Source: Chitinolyticbacter meiyuanensis (GTDB taxonomy: Bacteria; Pseudomonadota; Gammaproteobacteria; Burkholderiales; Chitinibacteraceae). Taken from it: 64,000 bases of DNA. Every line of letters begins with the position of its first letter. Positions within the stretch are counted from its first letter, which is position 1. The position numbers were made by a program, and so were the translations under genes. Below the pieces are notes generated by a model, which did not search any database, had not been told where the DNA came from, and was given only the letters and a program-made list of their open reading frames with translations. The DNA lies in the NCBI RefSeq assembly GCF_008033135.1, contig NZ_CP041335.1:1927925-1991924 (forward strand). Reading direction: 5' to 3'. Positions 27,183 through 36,827 of the stretch are shown here, one piece after another.

Positions 27183-27965
27183 ATGAAAAAACTGATAGTG
27201 ACAATGTTCGGCTGGCTGCTGCTGGCCATGGTGGCCCACGCGGACAACGCGGGCGAATACCGCTTGGGGCCGGGGGACGTGGTCCGCGTCACGGTCTACG
27301 ACCATGCCGACCTCGATACCGAGGCGCAGCTGACCCAGGATGGCAAGCTGGCGTTTCCGCTGGTGGGGCTGCTCGATCTGAACAACTTGAGCTTCACCGA
27401 AGCGGCCAAACGCGTTTCCGAGGCGCTCGAGCGCGGGCAGTTCCTGCGCAAGGCGCATGTGAACGTGCTGATCACCCAGTACCGCAGCCAGCGCATCTCG
27501 GTGGTCGGTGAAGTCAACCGCCCCGGGCGCTACCAGCTCGACAGCCCGACCAGCCTCGTCGATGCGATTGCGCTCGCCGGTGGCGTCAGCGTCAACGGCG
27601 GTGATCGTGTCGTGCTGGTACGCGGCACGGAGCGCCGGGAAGTGCTGTTGTCGCAACTGGTCAACCCGGCCAACCCGACCGCAGATGGCGCCAAGGTCTT
27701 CAGCGGTGATGTGGTGTTCGTGCCGCGCATGCAGCAGTTCTATGTCTATGGCGAAGTGAACCGGCCCGGCAATTTCCGGCTGGAGAACAACATGACCGTG
27801 ATGCAGGCGCTCGCATCGGCCGGTGGCTTCAATCCGCGCGCGTCCCATCGCAATGTGGCTGTCCATCGCACCGCTGGCGACGGCTCGGTGCAGGAACTCG
27901 CTGTCAAGTTGACGGATCGCGTGCAGGAAAACGACGTGATCTATGTCCAAGAAGCGCTGTTCTGA
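27183..27965 (+). CDS. epsE: EpsE polysaccharide export (OPX/Wza-like) protein
   Basis: A 260-residue periplasmic protein with a signal peptide (ending near MVAHA, residues 18-22) but no lipobox cysteine. It has the poly-export domain YRLGPGDVVRVTVYDH and two SLBB-type domains (GEVNRPGRY near 107 and GEVNRPGNF near 190). It forms the export pathway with EpsL and EpsF. The ATG at 27183 has GAGGTG upstream; a GTG three codons earlier is possible. A GC-rich hairpin (GCGCGCC/GGCGCGC) lies just upstream at 27149-27167. Confidence 0.9.
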   Translation: MKKLIVTMFGWLLLAMVAHADNAGEYRLGPGDVVRVTVYDHADLDTEAQLTQDGKLAFPLVGLLDLNNLSFTEAAKRVSEALERGQFLRKAHVNVLITQYRSQRISVVGEVNRPGRYQLDSPTSLVDAIALAGGVSVNGGDRVVLVRGTERREVLLSQLVNPANPTADGAKVFSGDVVFVPRMQQFYVYGEVNRPGNFRLENNMTVMQALASAGGFNPRASHRNVAVHRTAGDGSVQELAVKLTDRVQENDVIYVQEALF

Positions 27966-27989
27966 TCCTATTCGCCAAGGCCAAAAACC

Positions 27990-29357
27990 ATGAATCTTGA
28001 ACAGCTCTTCGGCACTCTGATGGCGCGCAAGGCCATCCTCGGCGGCGTATTTGTCGCCGTGCTGGTGCTCACTTTCGCTATTTCCTCGTTACTGCCCAAG
28101 GAATACACCTCGACGGCCAGCGTGGCTGTCGACGTGAAATCCACCGATCCCGTCACCGGCTTGCCGGTATCGGCGTATATGTCGCCCGGCTTCATGGCGA
28201 CCCAGGTTGACATCATCAGCAGCCAGGCCGTGGCGCTGAAAGTGGTCGATTCGATCGGCATCGCCAATATCCCGGATGCAGTGGCCCAGTTCCAGAACGC
28301 CACGGGCGGTCGTGGCGATATCCGCCAATGGTTCGCCGAACAACTGCGTCGCTCGCTGAACGTACGCCCCAGCCGCGAAAGCAATGTGGTCGTGCTCGAC
28401 TATACCGCGAGCGATCCGGCGTTCTCGGCCCGTGTGGTCAACGGCTTCGTCGATGCCTACACCAAGACCGTGATCGAGATGAAGACCAATGCTGCGCAGG
28501 CAAGCAGCACCTTCTTCCAGCAGCAGCTCGGCACGCTCAAACGCAATCTGGAAAAGGCGCAGACCGACCTTTCCGCACAGCAGCAACGCCAGGGCATCGT
28601 GAATACCGATGAACGCATCGATCTGGAGACGCAACGTCTGGCCGACCTCTCGGCGCAGTTCGCCAGTACCCAGACCCAGATGCTCGACGCCCGCTCGCGG
28701 GCAGCCGGTGGCGTGAATGCCGCTGATGTCCTCAACAACCCGGTGATCCAGCAGCTCAAGAGCCAGCTGGCGCAACAGGAAGCCAAACTCGAGGAACTGG
28801 GCCAGAAGACCGGTCCGAACCATCCGCACTACAAGGAAGCAGCTGCCGAGCTTCAGGCGACCCGAGCCCAGCTTGCGCAGCTGTCGCAGCAATATGCCGG
28901 CTCGCTTGGCAGCAGCGCCAACAGTGCAGCCAGCCGCCAGAATGCGCTCGAAGCGGAGCTGCAGGGGCAGAAGGAGCGGGTGCTGGAGCTCAAGTCGCAG
29001 CGCTCGCGCCTCGACATCCTGCAGCGCGACGTCGACAACGCCCAGCGTGCCTATGACCTCGCCCTGCAACGCTATTCGCAGACCTCGCTGGAAAGTCGTG
29101 CCGAACAGAGCAACGTCACCGTGTTGCAACGCGCGACCGAGCCGCTTGATCCCTCGCGCCCCAAGATGTTGATCAACATGCTGCTGGCTGCTGTGGCTGG
29201 CCTGTTCCTCGGCACCGCCGCGGCGCTGTTCGCCGAGATCCGTGATCGTCGCTATCGCAGCGGCATCGATATCGAGCGGCTGTTCGCACTGCCGCTGCTC
29301 ATCGAAATCGACAATCCCAACAAGCGCCGCCTGTTGGCGCTGCCCAAGGTGGCATGA
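27990..29357 (+). CDS. epsF: EpsF chain-length determinant (Wzz-type) protein
   Basis: A 455-residue inner-membrane protein: transmembrane segment 1 near residues 15-35, a large periplasmic part with long coiled-coil (about 165-360), and a second transmembrane helix near residues 392-412 followed by a short cytoplasmic tail. There is no kinase domain; the partner kinase is the separate epsG, which overlaps its stop by ATGA. It controls polymer length and couples to EpsE. Confidence 0.92.
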   Translation: MNLEQLFGTLMARKAILGGVFVAVLVLTFAISSLLPKEYTSTASVAVDVKSTDPVTGLPVSAYMSPGFMATQVDIISSQAVALKVVDSIGIANIPDAVAQFQNATGGRGDIRQWFAEQLRRSLNVRPSRESNVVVLDYTASDPAFSARVVNGFVDAYTKTVIEMKTNAAQASSTFFQQQLGTLKRNLEKAQTDLSAQQQRQGIVNTDERIDLETQRLADLSAQFASTQTQMLDARSRAAGGVNAADVLNNPVIQQLKSQLAQQEAKLEELGQKTGPNHPHYKEAAAELQATRAQLAQLSQQYAGSLGSSANSAASRQNALEAELQGQKERVLELKSQRSRLDILQRDVDNAQRAYDLALQRYSQTSLESRAEQSNVTVLQRATEPLDPSRPKMLINMLLAAVAGLFLGTAAALFAEIRDRRYRSGIDIERLFALPLLIEIDNPNKRRLLALPKVA

Positions 29358-30214
29358 TGATCGGAAATCGTAATCTCGTTGCCGCCCCGTCGGCACAAAT
29401 CGGCACGATGCTGCTGGAACGCGGCGTGCTGAGCCAGGAGCAGGCCGATCAGGTGGTGCGCTACCAGCGCGAGCACAAGCTGCGCTTTGGCGAGGCCGCA
29501 TTGGCGCTGGGCATGATCGATCATGGCGACTTGCGCGAAGTGCTGGCGACTCAGTTCGACTACCCGGTGCTGCAACCGGGCGACGGTCAGTTGCACGACG
29601 CGCTGTCGACCGCCTATTTCCCGCATTCGCGTTTTGCCGAGAAGCTGCGCAGCCTGCGCAGCCAGATCCTGCTGCAACTGGGCCGGGACAACGGCAAGGT
29701 GGTCGCGGTGATCGGTGACAAGCGGGCTGGCGTAAGCCACGTGACCGCCAACCTGGCCGTGGTGAATGCGCAGTCGGGCGAGCAGACGCTGCTGCTCGAC
29801 GGCAACCTGCGCGCGCCGGTGCTGCGCAGCTGGTTCAAGCTCGATGAGCCGTATGGCCTGGCCGATGCGCTGGCCAATCGCGTGCCGTTCGAGCAGGTGG
29901 TGAACCGCATTCCGGCCATCGACTGGCTGTCGGTGATGCCGGCCGGCAGCTCGGCACCGAATCCCCAGGAGCTGCTGGTCCGCCCGTCCTTCGGCCAGTT
30001 CGTCGCCAGTGCGCGCCAGCGCTACGGGTTGACGCTGATCGATTGCCCGAGCGTGGCCGACGTGGCTGATGCTCAGCTGATCGCTCGCCATTGCGATGCC
30101 GTGCTGGTGGTCGTGCGCAAGCACCATTCCCGTCTCAACGCCCTGACGCCGGTGATCGAATCGCTGCGCGATCGCGGCATCCAGCTGCTCGGTGTGGTCG
30201 GCAATGCATACTGA
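29354..30214 (+). CDS. epsG: EpsG-type BY-kinase-like protein with degenerate ATP-binding site
   Basis: A 286-residue partner of EpsF. An N-terminal MshEN/GspE_N-like domain (residues about 15-72) is followed by a MinD/BY-kinase fold. The Walker A segment is altered: residues 120-129 read IGDKRAGVSH, without the usual GxGKS/T lysine, although the Walker A' motif LLLDGNLR (146-153) and LIDCPSVAD keep their aspartates. There is no C-terminal tyrosine cluster, only one terminal Tyr. It may be a regulator without kinase activity. It overlaps epsF and xrtB. Confidence 0.86.
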   Translation: MMIGNRNLVAAPSAQIGTMLLERGVLSQEQADQVVRYQREHKLRFGEAALALGMIDHGDLREVLATQFDYPVLQPGDGQLHDALSTAYFPHSRFAEKLRSLRSQILLQLGRDNGKVVAVIGDKRAGVSHVTANLAVVNAQSGEQTLLLDGNLRAPVLRSWFKLDEPYGLADALANRVPFEQVVNRIPAIDWLSVMPAGSSAPNPQELLVRPSFGQFVASARQRYGLTLIDCPSVADVADAQLIARHCDAVLVVVRKHHSRLNALTPVIESLRDRGIQLLGVVGNAY

Positions 30215-31097
30215 AACCCGTCCCGTGCCCGTTGCGGGCCTTGCCGTACTCGTCGTCGCAGCATTGCTGGTATTGGTGCCCACTTGGCTGAGATTGTCCG
30301 ACCAGCTGTGGCATCTGGAGGCGTACAGCCACGCACCCATCATCCTCGCCATCGTGGCCTGGATCTGCTGGCGTCAGCGTCATGCGTTGGCACAGGCTTG
30401 GCAGAGCCATCGCGTGCAGCGTTGGGAAAGCGTCCTTGCCATTGGCATCCTGGTCATGGCCACGCTGTTCTATATCATCGGGCGCTCGCAGAACCTGCCG
30501 CTGTTCGAATCGGTAGGCCACTGGTTCTTCTTCATCGGCGCCACGCTGTGGCTGGTTGGCTGGCCCGGCGTGAGAGCACTGTGGTTCGCCTACCTGCTGT
30601 TCCTGTTCGCCGTTCCGATTCCGGGCTTTCTGATCATGGCGGCGACGGGATCGCTGAAGGCGCTGATCTCGTCCGCCGTCGAGCAAGGGCTCTACGCGTT
30701 CGGTTACCCGGTGGCACGCAGCGGCGTGGTGCTGACGATCGGCCAGTACCAGTTGCTGGTGGCCGATGCCTGCTCCGGCCTCAACTCGCTCTACAGCCTC
30801 GCGGCGCTGGGTTTGGTCTACGTCTATCTCGCTGCCTATCCGCAGCGTTGGCGCAACGGCTGGTTGCTGGCGGCCATCCTGCCGGTGGCGGTGCTCGCCA
30901 ACTTCATCCGCGTCCTGGCGCTGGTGCTCATCACCTATCACTACGGCGATGAGGCGGGGCAAGGGTTCGTCCACGATTTCGCCGGTTTCTTCGTCTTTGG
31001 CGTGGCGCTTGTCGTGCTGTTCCTGATCGACCTGCTGTTGGGCATGATCGCCCGTCGTCGCCCGACCCAGGCCCCGTTGACGGAGGTGATGGTATGA
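30204..31097 (+). CDS. xrtB: Exosortase B
   Basis: A 297-residue membrane protein with about eight transmembrane helices. The conserved exosortase catalytic residues are present: Cys190 in ADACSGLNSLYSL, Arg236 in NFIRVLAL and His257 in VHDFAG. Exosortases are thought to cut and transfer proteins bearing C-terminal PEP-CTERM-type tails. The neighbours epsD/E/F/G/I/L are those of the XrtB subgroup. The ATG at 30204 overlaps epsG by 11 bp. A candidate substrate is at 44449-44739. Confidence 0.92.
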   Translation: MHTETRPVPVAGLAVLVVAALLVLVPTWLRLSDQLWHLEAYSHAPIILAIVAWICWRQRHALAQAWQSHRVQRWESVLAIGILVMATLFYIIGRSQNLPLFESVGHWFFFIGATLWLVGWPGVRALWFAYLLFLFAVPIPGFLIMAATGSLKALISSAVEQGLYAFGYPVARSGVVLTIGQYQLLVADACSGLNSLYSLAALGLVYVYLAAYPQRWRNGWLLAAILPVAVLANFIRVLALVLITYHYGDEAGQGFVHDFAGFFVFGVALVVLFLIDLLLGMIARRRPTQAPLTEVMV

Positions 31098-31786
31098 GCC
31101 GCTTTATCATTGTCGCATTGTTGATGGTTGCAGCAGCTGCCGGTGGGCTGTTGCTGCAGCCTTCGGCCCGCATGCCGGTGCTGGCGGATGGTCACCTCGC
31201 CGAGATGGTGCCCAAGCAGTTTGCTGGCTGGCGGGTGGATGAGCGGGTCGCGGTGATTGCACCGACCGCCGATGTCCAGGCCAATCTGGATCAGATCTAC
31301 GATCAGGTGGTCAGCCGTGGTTATGTCAACGCCCAGGGCAAGCGCATGATGCTGACGATTGCCTACGGCGGCGATCAGAGCGATGCATTCAAGGCTCACC
31401 GCCAGGAAGTCTGCTACAGCTCGCAAGGCTTCGTGGTCAGCGGTCTGCATGGCGTGCCGCTGGCGGTGAGCCAGCAAGGCGCGACGCTGCCCGCAATTCG
31501 CTTCGTGGCGGCGCAGAGCAATCGGGTGGAGCCCGTCACCTACTGGTTCATCATGGGCGAGAAGGCCGTGCGCTCGCAGACCGAGCGCCTTGAAACCCAG
31601 ATCGGCTATGGCTTGCGCGGCTATGTGACCGATGGCGTGCTGGTACGGGTGTCGTCGATCGATCCGGATATCAATGCCGGCTTTGCCGACCAGCAGCAAT
31701 TTGTGACGGAGCTGCTGCGGACCTTGCCGCCCAACGTCGCAGCCCGTCTGACCGGTCAATCCAGCTTTGTCGGTGCACCTGCATGA
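31094..31786 (+). CDS. epsI: EpsI-family exosortase-associated protein
   Basis: A 230-residue protein with an N-terminal membrane anchor (residues 4-21) and the family motif HRQEVCY at residues 102-108, with Cys107. EpsI domains occur after exosortases, either fused or as the next gene. The start overlaps xrtB by ATGA. Its biochemical role is not established; assisting the exosortase in the periplasm is an inference. Confidence 0.9.
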   Translation: MSRFIIVALLMVAAAAGGLLLQPSARMPVLADGHLAEMVPKQFAGWRVDERVAVIAPTADVQANLDQIYDQVVSRGYVNAQGKRMMLTIAYGGDQSDAFKAHRQEVCYSSQGFVVSGLHGVPLAVSQQGATLPAIRFVAAQSNRVEPVTYWFIMGEKAVRSQTERLETQIGYGLRGYVTDGVLVRVSSIDPDINAGFADQQQFVTELLRTLPPNVAARLTGQSSFVGAPA

Positions 31787-33000
31787 AAGTCTGGTTTCGC
31801 CGCCTGCTGGCGCTGTGGACCACGGCCTTTCCCGGTATCCAGCGTTTGACGCTGGTATTGGTGGTCGAGCGCACCTACGGCCCGCAGCTGTTGGGGCAGT
31901 TTTCCAACGATCTGGGCATTGCCGGGCTGTTGGGCTACTTCACCGCGGTGGGCCTGTGCGGCCTGACGTTGGTCCAGCTGCCCCGGGCACAGGGCGCCGA
32001 GGCGCGCGGGGTGCTTGGGCGGCATGCCGCGTTGCAACTGTTGTTGCTGGCACTGGCTGTTCCAGTGATCTGGGGCTTGGCGAGAACCGGCGACACCGTG
32101 GTGTCCGGCACGGGCCTGCTGTATTTCCTGGCGGGCTGGTCGCTCTGGCAACTGATGCGCCACGCCATGATTGCCAAATCGCGCTACGGCGTGCTCAGCA
32201 TCATCGATGCTTGCCTGTTCGGCATCGCGCTGATCCCCTTGTTCGGCCGCTGGCCCAACAACCTGGCCGACCTGTTCCTGTTTCAGTCGCTGCCCTATCT
32301 GCTGCTGCTGTTGCCGCTGGGCTGGCTGATCGTGCGCTCCGCGCCATGGCGGCAACCGGTACGGCAATGGCGCAGCGATGGCCGGCGCGGGGTCGAACTG
32401 GGTTTGGCCAATCTCTTTACCGGCGGCGTGATGATGGCTGTGCCGCCATATGCCATGAATGTAGGCGGCACGCGCTACGCCGCATTGTTCGGCCTGCTAC
32501 TGACCTTGCTCGGCGTGGCGTTGCTGGTGCCGCGCGCGATGGCATTGCAGATGATTCCCCAACTGGCGCGTCACCGCGATGCCGTGGAGACGCTGCGTGC
32601 GATCGTGCTCAAGGCGCGGCGCCGGCTGCTAATGATTGCCGTATGCGTGCTGATCGTGTTGTCGAGCGCGTGGTTTGCATTGCAAGCCACGCTCACGCAC
32701 TGGGCATTTACGGTGCCGGGTGCAACGGTCATCGCCTTGCTGCTGATCACCTACCTCGCGATATCGCAGCTGTCCATCGTATCGGCCAATGTGCTGCAGG
32801 TATTCGAAGACTCCTTCTTCATCTTTTCTGCCAACGGCGGCTACCTCGCAACCATGGCCATCGCGGCGCTGGCGCTGGCGCTATCGCCATGGTCTGGCCT
32901 CGCGAAGCTGGTCGGCGTGCTGGTCGCGGTCAATCTTTGCGCGCTGATACGCATGCTGGCGTTCGACCGGCGGGCCTCACGCCTACTCGGAGTTGTTTGA
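31783..33000 (+). CDS. Polysaccharide flippase-like (Wzx-type) membrane protein
   Basis: A 405-residue protein with about 12 hydrophobic segments and few charged loops. It lies where a lipid-linked repeat-unit flippase is expected, between the exosortase genes and the polymerase-like gene. Sequence similarity to Wzx proteins is weak by eye, so the call rests mainly on topology and context. The ATGA overlaps epsI. Confidence 0.75.
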   Translation: MKVWFRRLLALWTTAFPGIQRLTLVLVVERTYGPQLLGQFSNDLGIAGLLGYFTAVGLCGLTLVQLPRAQGAEARGVLGRHAALQLLLLALAVPVIWGLARTGDTVVSGTGLLYFLAGWSLWQLMRHAMIAKSRYGVLSIIDACLFGIALIPLFGRWPNNLADLFLFQSLPYLLLLLPLGWLIVRSAPWRQPVRQWRSDGRRGVELGLANLFTGGVMMAVPPYAMNVGGTRYAALFGLLLTLLGVALLVPRAMALQMIPQLARHRDAVETLRAIVLKARRRLLMIAVCVLIVLSSAWFALQATLTHWAFTVPGATVIALLLITYLAISQLSIVSANVLQVFEDSFFIFSANGGYLATMAIAALALALSPWSGLAKLVGVLVAVNLCALIRMLAFDRRASRLLGVV

Positions 33001-33413
33001 TGCTGTTGTTCTATCGCTTTTATCGCTGGCTCTACCTGCGGCGTGTCCCCGTGGTGCCAACGATATGTAAGTACGTGAACCGTATCGTGTTTTCCATCGT
33101 GTTGCCGCCGTCTGCTCAGGTTGGCCGCAACGTGCGCTTCGGCTACGGTGGCTTGGGCATCGTGGTTCATGCCAACGCCGTGATCGGTGACAACGTGGTG
33201 ATTTCCCCCAACGTGGTCATCGGTGGCCGCTCCAAGCTGCGCGAGGTGCCCGTGATCGAGGATGACGTCCAGATCGGTGCCGGCGCGTGCATTCTGGGGC
33301 CGGTCCGCATCGGCCGGGGCGCCAAGGTCGGTGCCAACGCGGTGGTGCTCGAAGACATTCCGCCGGGCAGCATCGCAGTGGGTGTGCCCGCACGCGTGAT
33401 CAGGCAGGGTTGA
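33000..33413 (+). CDS. Hexapeptide-repeat (serine-acetyltransferase-like) acyltransferase
   Basis: A 137-residue protein with left-handed beta-helix repeats from residue about 40 onward (VIGDNVVISPNVVIGG, VQIGAGACILGPVRIGRGA) and the typical end IAVGVPARVIRQG. The N-terminal part is basic. It probably acetylates a sugar of the repeat unit. The ATG overlaps the flippase stop (TGATG). Confidence 0.85.
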   Translation: MLLFYRFYRWLYLRRVPVVPTICKYVNRIVFSIVLPPSAQVGRNVRFGYGGLGIVVHANAVIGDNVVISPNVVIGGRSKLREVPVIEDDVQIGAGACILGPVRIGRGAKVGANAVVLEDIPPGSIAVGVPARVIRQG

Positions 33414-33420
33414 AAGGCCG

Positions 33421-34887
33421 ATGCTGAACTATCTCGGCAACGATCGCCTGGGCCAGGTGCTGGCGATCTGCTCCGTGCTGGTCGTGGTCGTCCTGCTGAC
33501 CATCGTCAGCCCGAATCTGGCCGTGGTCGGCTCGGTCGGTCTCTTCGGCCTCGTGCTGTTCTACTATTCGCGCCTTGCCCTCGGGCGTGGCCTTATCTAC
33601 TGGTGGATCGCCGGCTTCGTGGTGCTTGGCTGCATCTCGTTGATCCGTACGGCGACCGGGGCAGAGCTGCCACCGGTGCTGCTGCTCAGCTTTTTCGCCT
33701 TTGCCTTGCTGGGCGCCTGGAACGGTCAGTGGCGAGCAACGCCTACGTTCTTGGCCGTAGCGCTGTTCGCGCTGTACGTCTGCCTGCTGATGATGTCGTC
33801 CTGGTTCGGGCGCTCCCAGCCTACAGCGGCGTTCTATCAGGTGATGTATGACCTGCGCCCTTTGCTGCTGCTGCTGGTTGCCGGGGCATTCGCGCGGCAG
33901 TACCGGTTCTTGATGCGCAGCCTTGATGTGCTGGCGGTCGTGGTTCTGGTGGTGTCCATTCCGTTCGTGCTCGTGCAATCGTTGGTGCCGGATCTCTATG
34001 CGGGCATCTTCGTGTTTGCGCGCGATGGGGCTGGGGTCGCCAATCCGCTGATCCCAATATTGCCAGGCCGAGCCTTGGGGTTTTTCGTCCATTCGAGCGT
34101 ATTGGCACAGTACTGCGTGTTCTTTGTGTTCTGGACAGCGATCCGGTTGTGGTTCGGGCAGGTGCGGGAGAGGCGATACAAGCTGGTCCTGGCGGGTTAT
34201 GTCGTCATGCTGGCGATGTCCGGGCAGCGCCAGGAAACCTTGGCCACCTGCGGCGTGCTCGCGCTGCTGTGGGTCTTCATGCCCGGCGGGCGCACGCTGT
34301 TGCGCTTGGTTGTCGCGGCGCTGCTGTTCTCGTGCGGTCTGGCTGCGGCGCTCAGCATCGCCGGTGAGGACGCGATCTACCAGATCGCCCGGGATTGGGG
34401 CCTCGTCGCCAACGCCTGGGTGTGGGAGCCGCGTGCGGTGATGTACCAGTTCGGCATCAAGCTTGCGCACGAGTATTGGCCCCTCGGGACAGGAGCGGGC
34501 ACCTTTGGTGGTGTAGGCGCAGCGCGCAATGACCAGACGCTGTACTTCGAGCTGGGCTTCATGCGGTTTTTCTGGTTTGTCGAGAGCAAGTGGCTGATGG
34601 ACACCTACTGGCCACACATCTTCGCCGAAGGCGGATGGCTCGCGTTTGGGTTGCTGCTGGCATTCTATCTATTCCTGACCGCGCAAGCGGGCCTGGCGTT
34701 GCGTTCGACGCAAGATACAGCGTTGCGGCAGCTGTTTGCGCTGGCGTTCGCAGGCCTGGCATTCAACTTGCTCAACTCGCCGACTTCCGCATCCATTTCC
34801 GACATCAACTACATGTGGCCGTACTTGCCCTTCATCGGTTTGCCGTTCTGCCGATGGCCACGTGATCCGGCGGAGGTCAAGCCATGA
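33421..34887 (+). CDS. O-antigen polymerase/ligase-like membrane protein (Wzy/WaaL-like)
   Basis: A 488-residue protein with 12 or more hydrophobic segments. A large loop in the second half contains GQRQE (near residue 263), PLGTGAGTFGG (near 356) and EGGW (near 402), features of the O-antigen ligase superfamily. It is probably the polymerase of the locus. It starts 7 bp after the acyltransferase gene and overlaps the following lyase-like gene by ATGA. Confidence 0.8.
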   Translation: MLNYLGNDRLGQVLAICSVLVVVVLLTIVSPNLAVVGSVGLFGLVLFYYSRLALGRGLIYWWIAGFVVLGCISLIRTATGAELPPVLLLSFFAFALLGAWNGQWRATPTFLAVALFALYVCLLMMSSWFGRSQPTAAFYQVMYDLRPLLLLLVAGAFARQYRFLMRSLDVLAVVVLVVSIPFVLVQSLVPDLYAGIFVFARDGAGVANPLIPILPGRALGFFVHSSVLAQYCVFFVFWTAIRLWFGQVRERRYKLVLAGYVVMLAMSGQRQETLATCGVLALLWVFMPGGRTLLRLVVAALLFSCGLAAALSIAGEDAIYQIARDWGLVANAWVWEPRAVMYQFGIKLAHEYWPLGTGAGTFGGVGAARNDQTLYFELGFMRFFWFVESKWLMDTYWPHIFAEGGWLAFGLLLAFYLFLTAQAGLALRSTQDTALRQLFALAFAGLAFNLLNSPTSASISDINYMWPYLPFIGLPFCRWPRDPAEVKP

Positions 34888-36827
34888 AGCATTATCTGGC
34901 GGGGTTGATGGTGTTGCTGTCGGTGGCGGTTGCTGATGCTGCGACATTGCCAAAAGGGCTGTTCAATCAGGTTGGCGAGGCGCAGCAACGCACTTGGGTT
35001 CAGGCGATTGCCGCGGCCGACCATCCCCGCAGCCGGCCGTCTCCTACTGATCCCAGCGTATTGCAGGGCAAGGCCTGGCAGGCGTTTGCCGAGCGTACCC
35101 GACGAGACTTGGGCGGCGCGCTGCAAGGGCCCGCCGGCACCAGCGACATCAAGCGATTGAAAGGCGATGCGCGCTTGAATGCCATGCTGGATGCGAACCA
35201 GCGTTATCTGCCGTTGCTTGATCGCCTGCGCGATGGGCTGCTGCTTCGTGCCTACGAAGGTAATCCGCAGGACAAGGCATTGGTAGAGCGCGCAGTGGAC
35301 CAGCTGCTGGGTTGGCCAGCCGATGGTGTCAGCCAGTTTGCGCAGCAGGATCAGGTTGCACGGCAGTATGCGCTGGTGCTGTCGGTCTACCTTGACTGGT
35401 TCCATGCCGACATCCCTGCAACCCGACGCGAAGCGGTCCGGGCTGCCATAGAGCCACGGCGCCGGGATATCGAGGCGGATATGCTGAATGAGCGCACCGG
35501 CCTTGCCGCAGTGCCGCGCAATTCACATGGCTGGACCAATGCGGCGTACCTGGCCGCAATGTCGGTCCTGCTTGCAGAGCCGGGAAACGCCGCGGCACGC
35601 AGCCTGCCGCGAGTACTCGCCACTTACGAACGCTCCATTTCGCCTTGGGGTGGAGATGACGGTGGCTATGCCAACGGCACGATGTATCTCTACAGCCAGC
35701 TCGGCACCGTGATGGAGCTATGGGATCTGGTGAAGTCCGCGAGCGGGATCGACTACTACAGCACGCCATGGGCCCAGCACGCGGGTGACATGCTGGCCTA
35801 CTTCACACCGCCGGGTAGTCGCTTCAACGGCTTCGGTGATGGCAGCGAGAAAGGCGTTGCCGGCTATATCGTGCATGCCTGGGCAAACCGGGTCTCCAAT
35901 CCGGTCAATCTCTGGCTGGCACGTAATACGGTCAAGTCAAGGGGAGACCAGTACCTGCTGCTGACAAGTGCTGAGCCCAGCCCCGCTGCGGCGCCCAAGG
36001 CGCCACCGCCCACCAAGCGCTTCGAATCCATCGGCTGGGCGGCATTCCATAGCGATCTGCAGGATCGTGACCGGACCTCGCTGTATTTCAAGTCCAGCGG
36101 CTATGGCTCCTACAACCACAGCCACGCCGACCAGAACGCATTCATCCTCGATCACCGTGGCCGACGGCTGCTGTGGGATAGCGGTGTGTACGACGTGTAC
36201 GGGTCCCCGCATTGGCGTGGCTGGTACAAGCAGACCAAGGCCCACAACGCCATCACCTACGACGACGGCGTTGGCCAGCGGGTGGAGGACCAGACCGCGA
36301 CCGGGCGCATCGTGCAGTGGGGCAGTGGCGGCGGTTTTGACTGGGTGGTCGGCGATGCCACAGCGGCTTACCCCAAGGGGATGGAGCAGGCGCTCCGTGG
36401 TGTGGCCTACCACCGGGCGAGCAACGGCTTCGTGGTCTGGGACCGCCTGCAGGCCGGCTCGCCGCATCGTTGGGAGTGGCGACTGCATTCCGTACGACCA
36501 TTCCGGCCTGATGGCGAACGCCGCTGGCGGACCGAAACCGAAGACGGCATTGCACTCTGTGTACGTCAGCTGGCCGGCCCGGACTTGACCTTGAAGGGCA
36601 GCGACGACATGCGCCCGGCACCAGGCCGCGGCCAAAGCCAGCGGCTATGGCACAGCGTGTGGAGCAGCGCGCCGGCAGAACGCCTCCAACTGTTGATGTA
36701 TGTGGATCCCGAATGCCGTACCGAGTCGGTCACCGCGACCCCGACGACCAATGGTTGGTCGATCAAGACGGGGGACGGCGAACTGCGCATTCGGGCTGAC
36801 CGTTTTGAAGATGGGAGTAAAACGTGA
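34884..36827 (+). CDS. Secreted heparinase II/III-family protein
   Basis: A 647-residue protein with a signal peptide (cleavage near residue 19, VADA). A helical toroid-like region (about 60-320) is followed by a beta-sandwich region with YGSYNHSHADQNAF, DSGVYDVYG and TKAHNAITYDDGVGQR, as in heparinase II/III lyases. The beta-sandwich motifs are nearly identical to those of the lipoprotein encoded at 46691-49201. Such enzymes cleave uronate-containing polysaccharides by elimination; this one may trim the locus polymer. It overlaps both neighbours. Confidence 0.87.
   Translation: MKHYLAGLMVLLSVAVADAATLPKGLFNQVGEAQQRTWVQAIAAADHPRSRPSPTDPSVLQGKAWQAFAERTRRDLGGALQGPAGTSDIKRLKGDARLNAMLDANQRYLPLLDRLRDGLLLRAYEGNPQDKALVERAVDQLLGWPADGVSQFAQQDQVARQYALVLSVYLDWFHADIPATRREAVRAAIEPRRRDIEADMLNERTGLAAVPRNSHGWTNAAYLAAMSVLLAEPGNAAARSLPRVLATYERSISPWGGDDGGYANGTMYLYSQLGTVMELWDLVKSASGIDYYSTPWAQHAGDMLAYFTPPGSRFNGFGDGSEKGVAGYIVHAWANRVSNPVNLWLARNTVKSRGDQYLLLTSAEPSPAAAPKAPPPTKRFESIGWAAFHSDLQDRDRTSLYFKSSGYGSYNHSHADQNAFILDHRGRRLLWDSGVYDVYGSPHWRGWYKQTKAHNAITYDDGVGQRVEDQTATGRIVQWGSGGGFDWVVGDATAAYPKGMEQALRGVAYHRASNGFVVWDRLQAGSPHRWEWRLHSVRPFRPDGERRWRTETEDGIALCVRQLAGPDLTLKGSDDMRPAPGRGQSQRLWHSVWSSAPAERLQLLMYVDPECRTESVTATPTTNGWSIKTGDGELRIRADRFEDGSKT

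Noticed and set aside
31767..33413. 548-codon open frame on the + strand
   Set aside because: Only its last 137 codons (from 33000) show protein-like hexapeptide repeats; the rest is the flippase-like gene read in the wrong frame.
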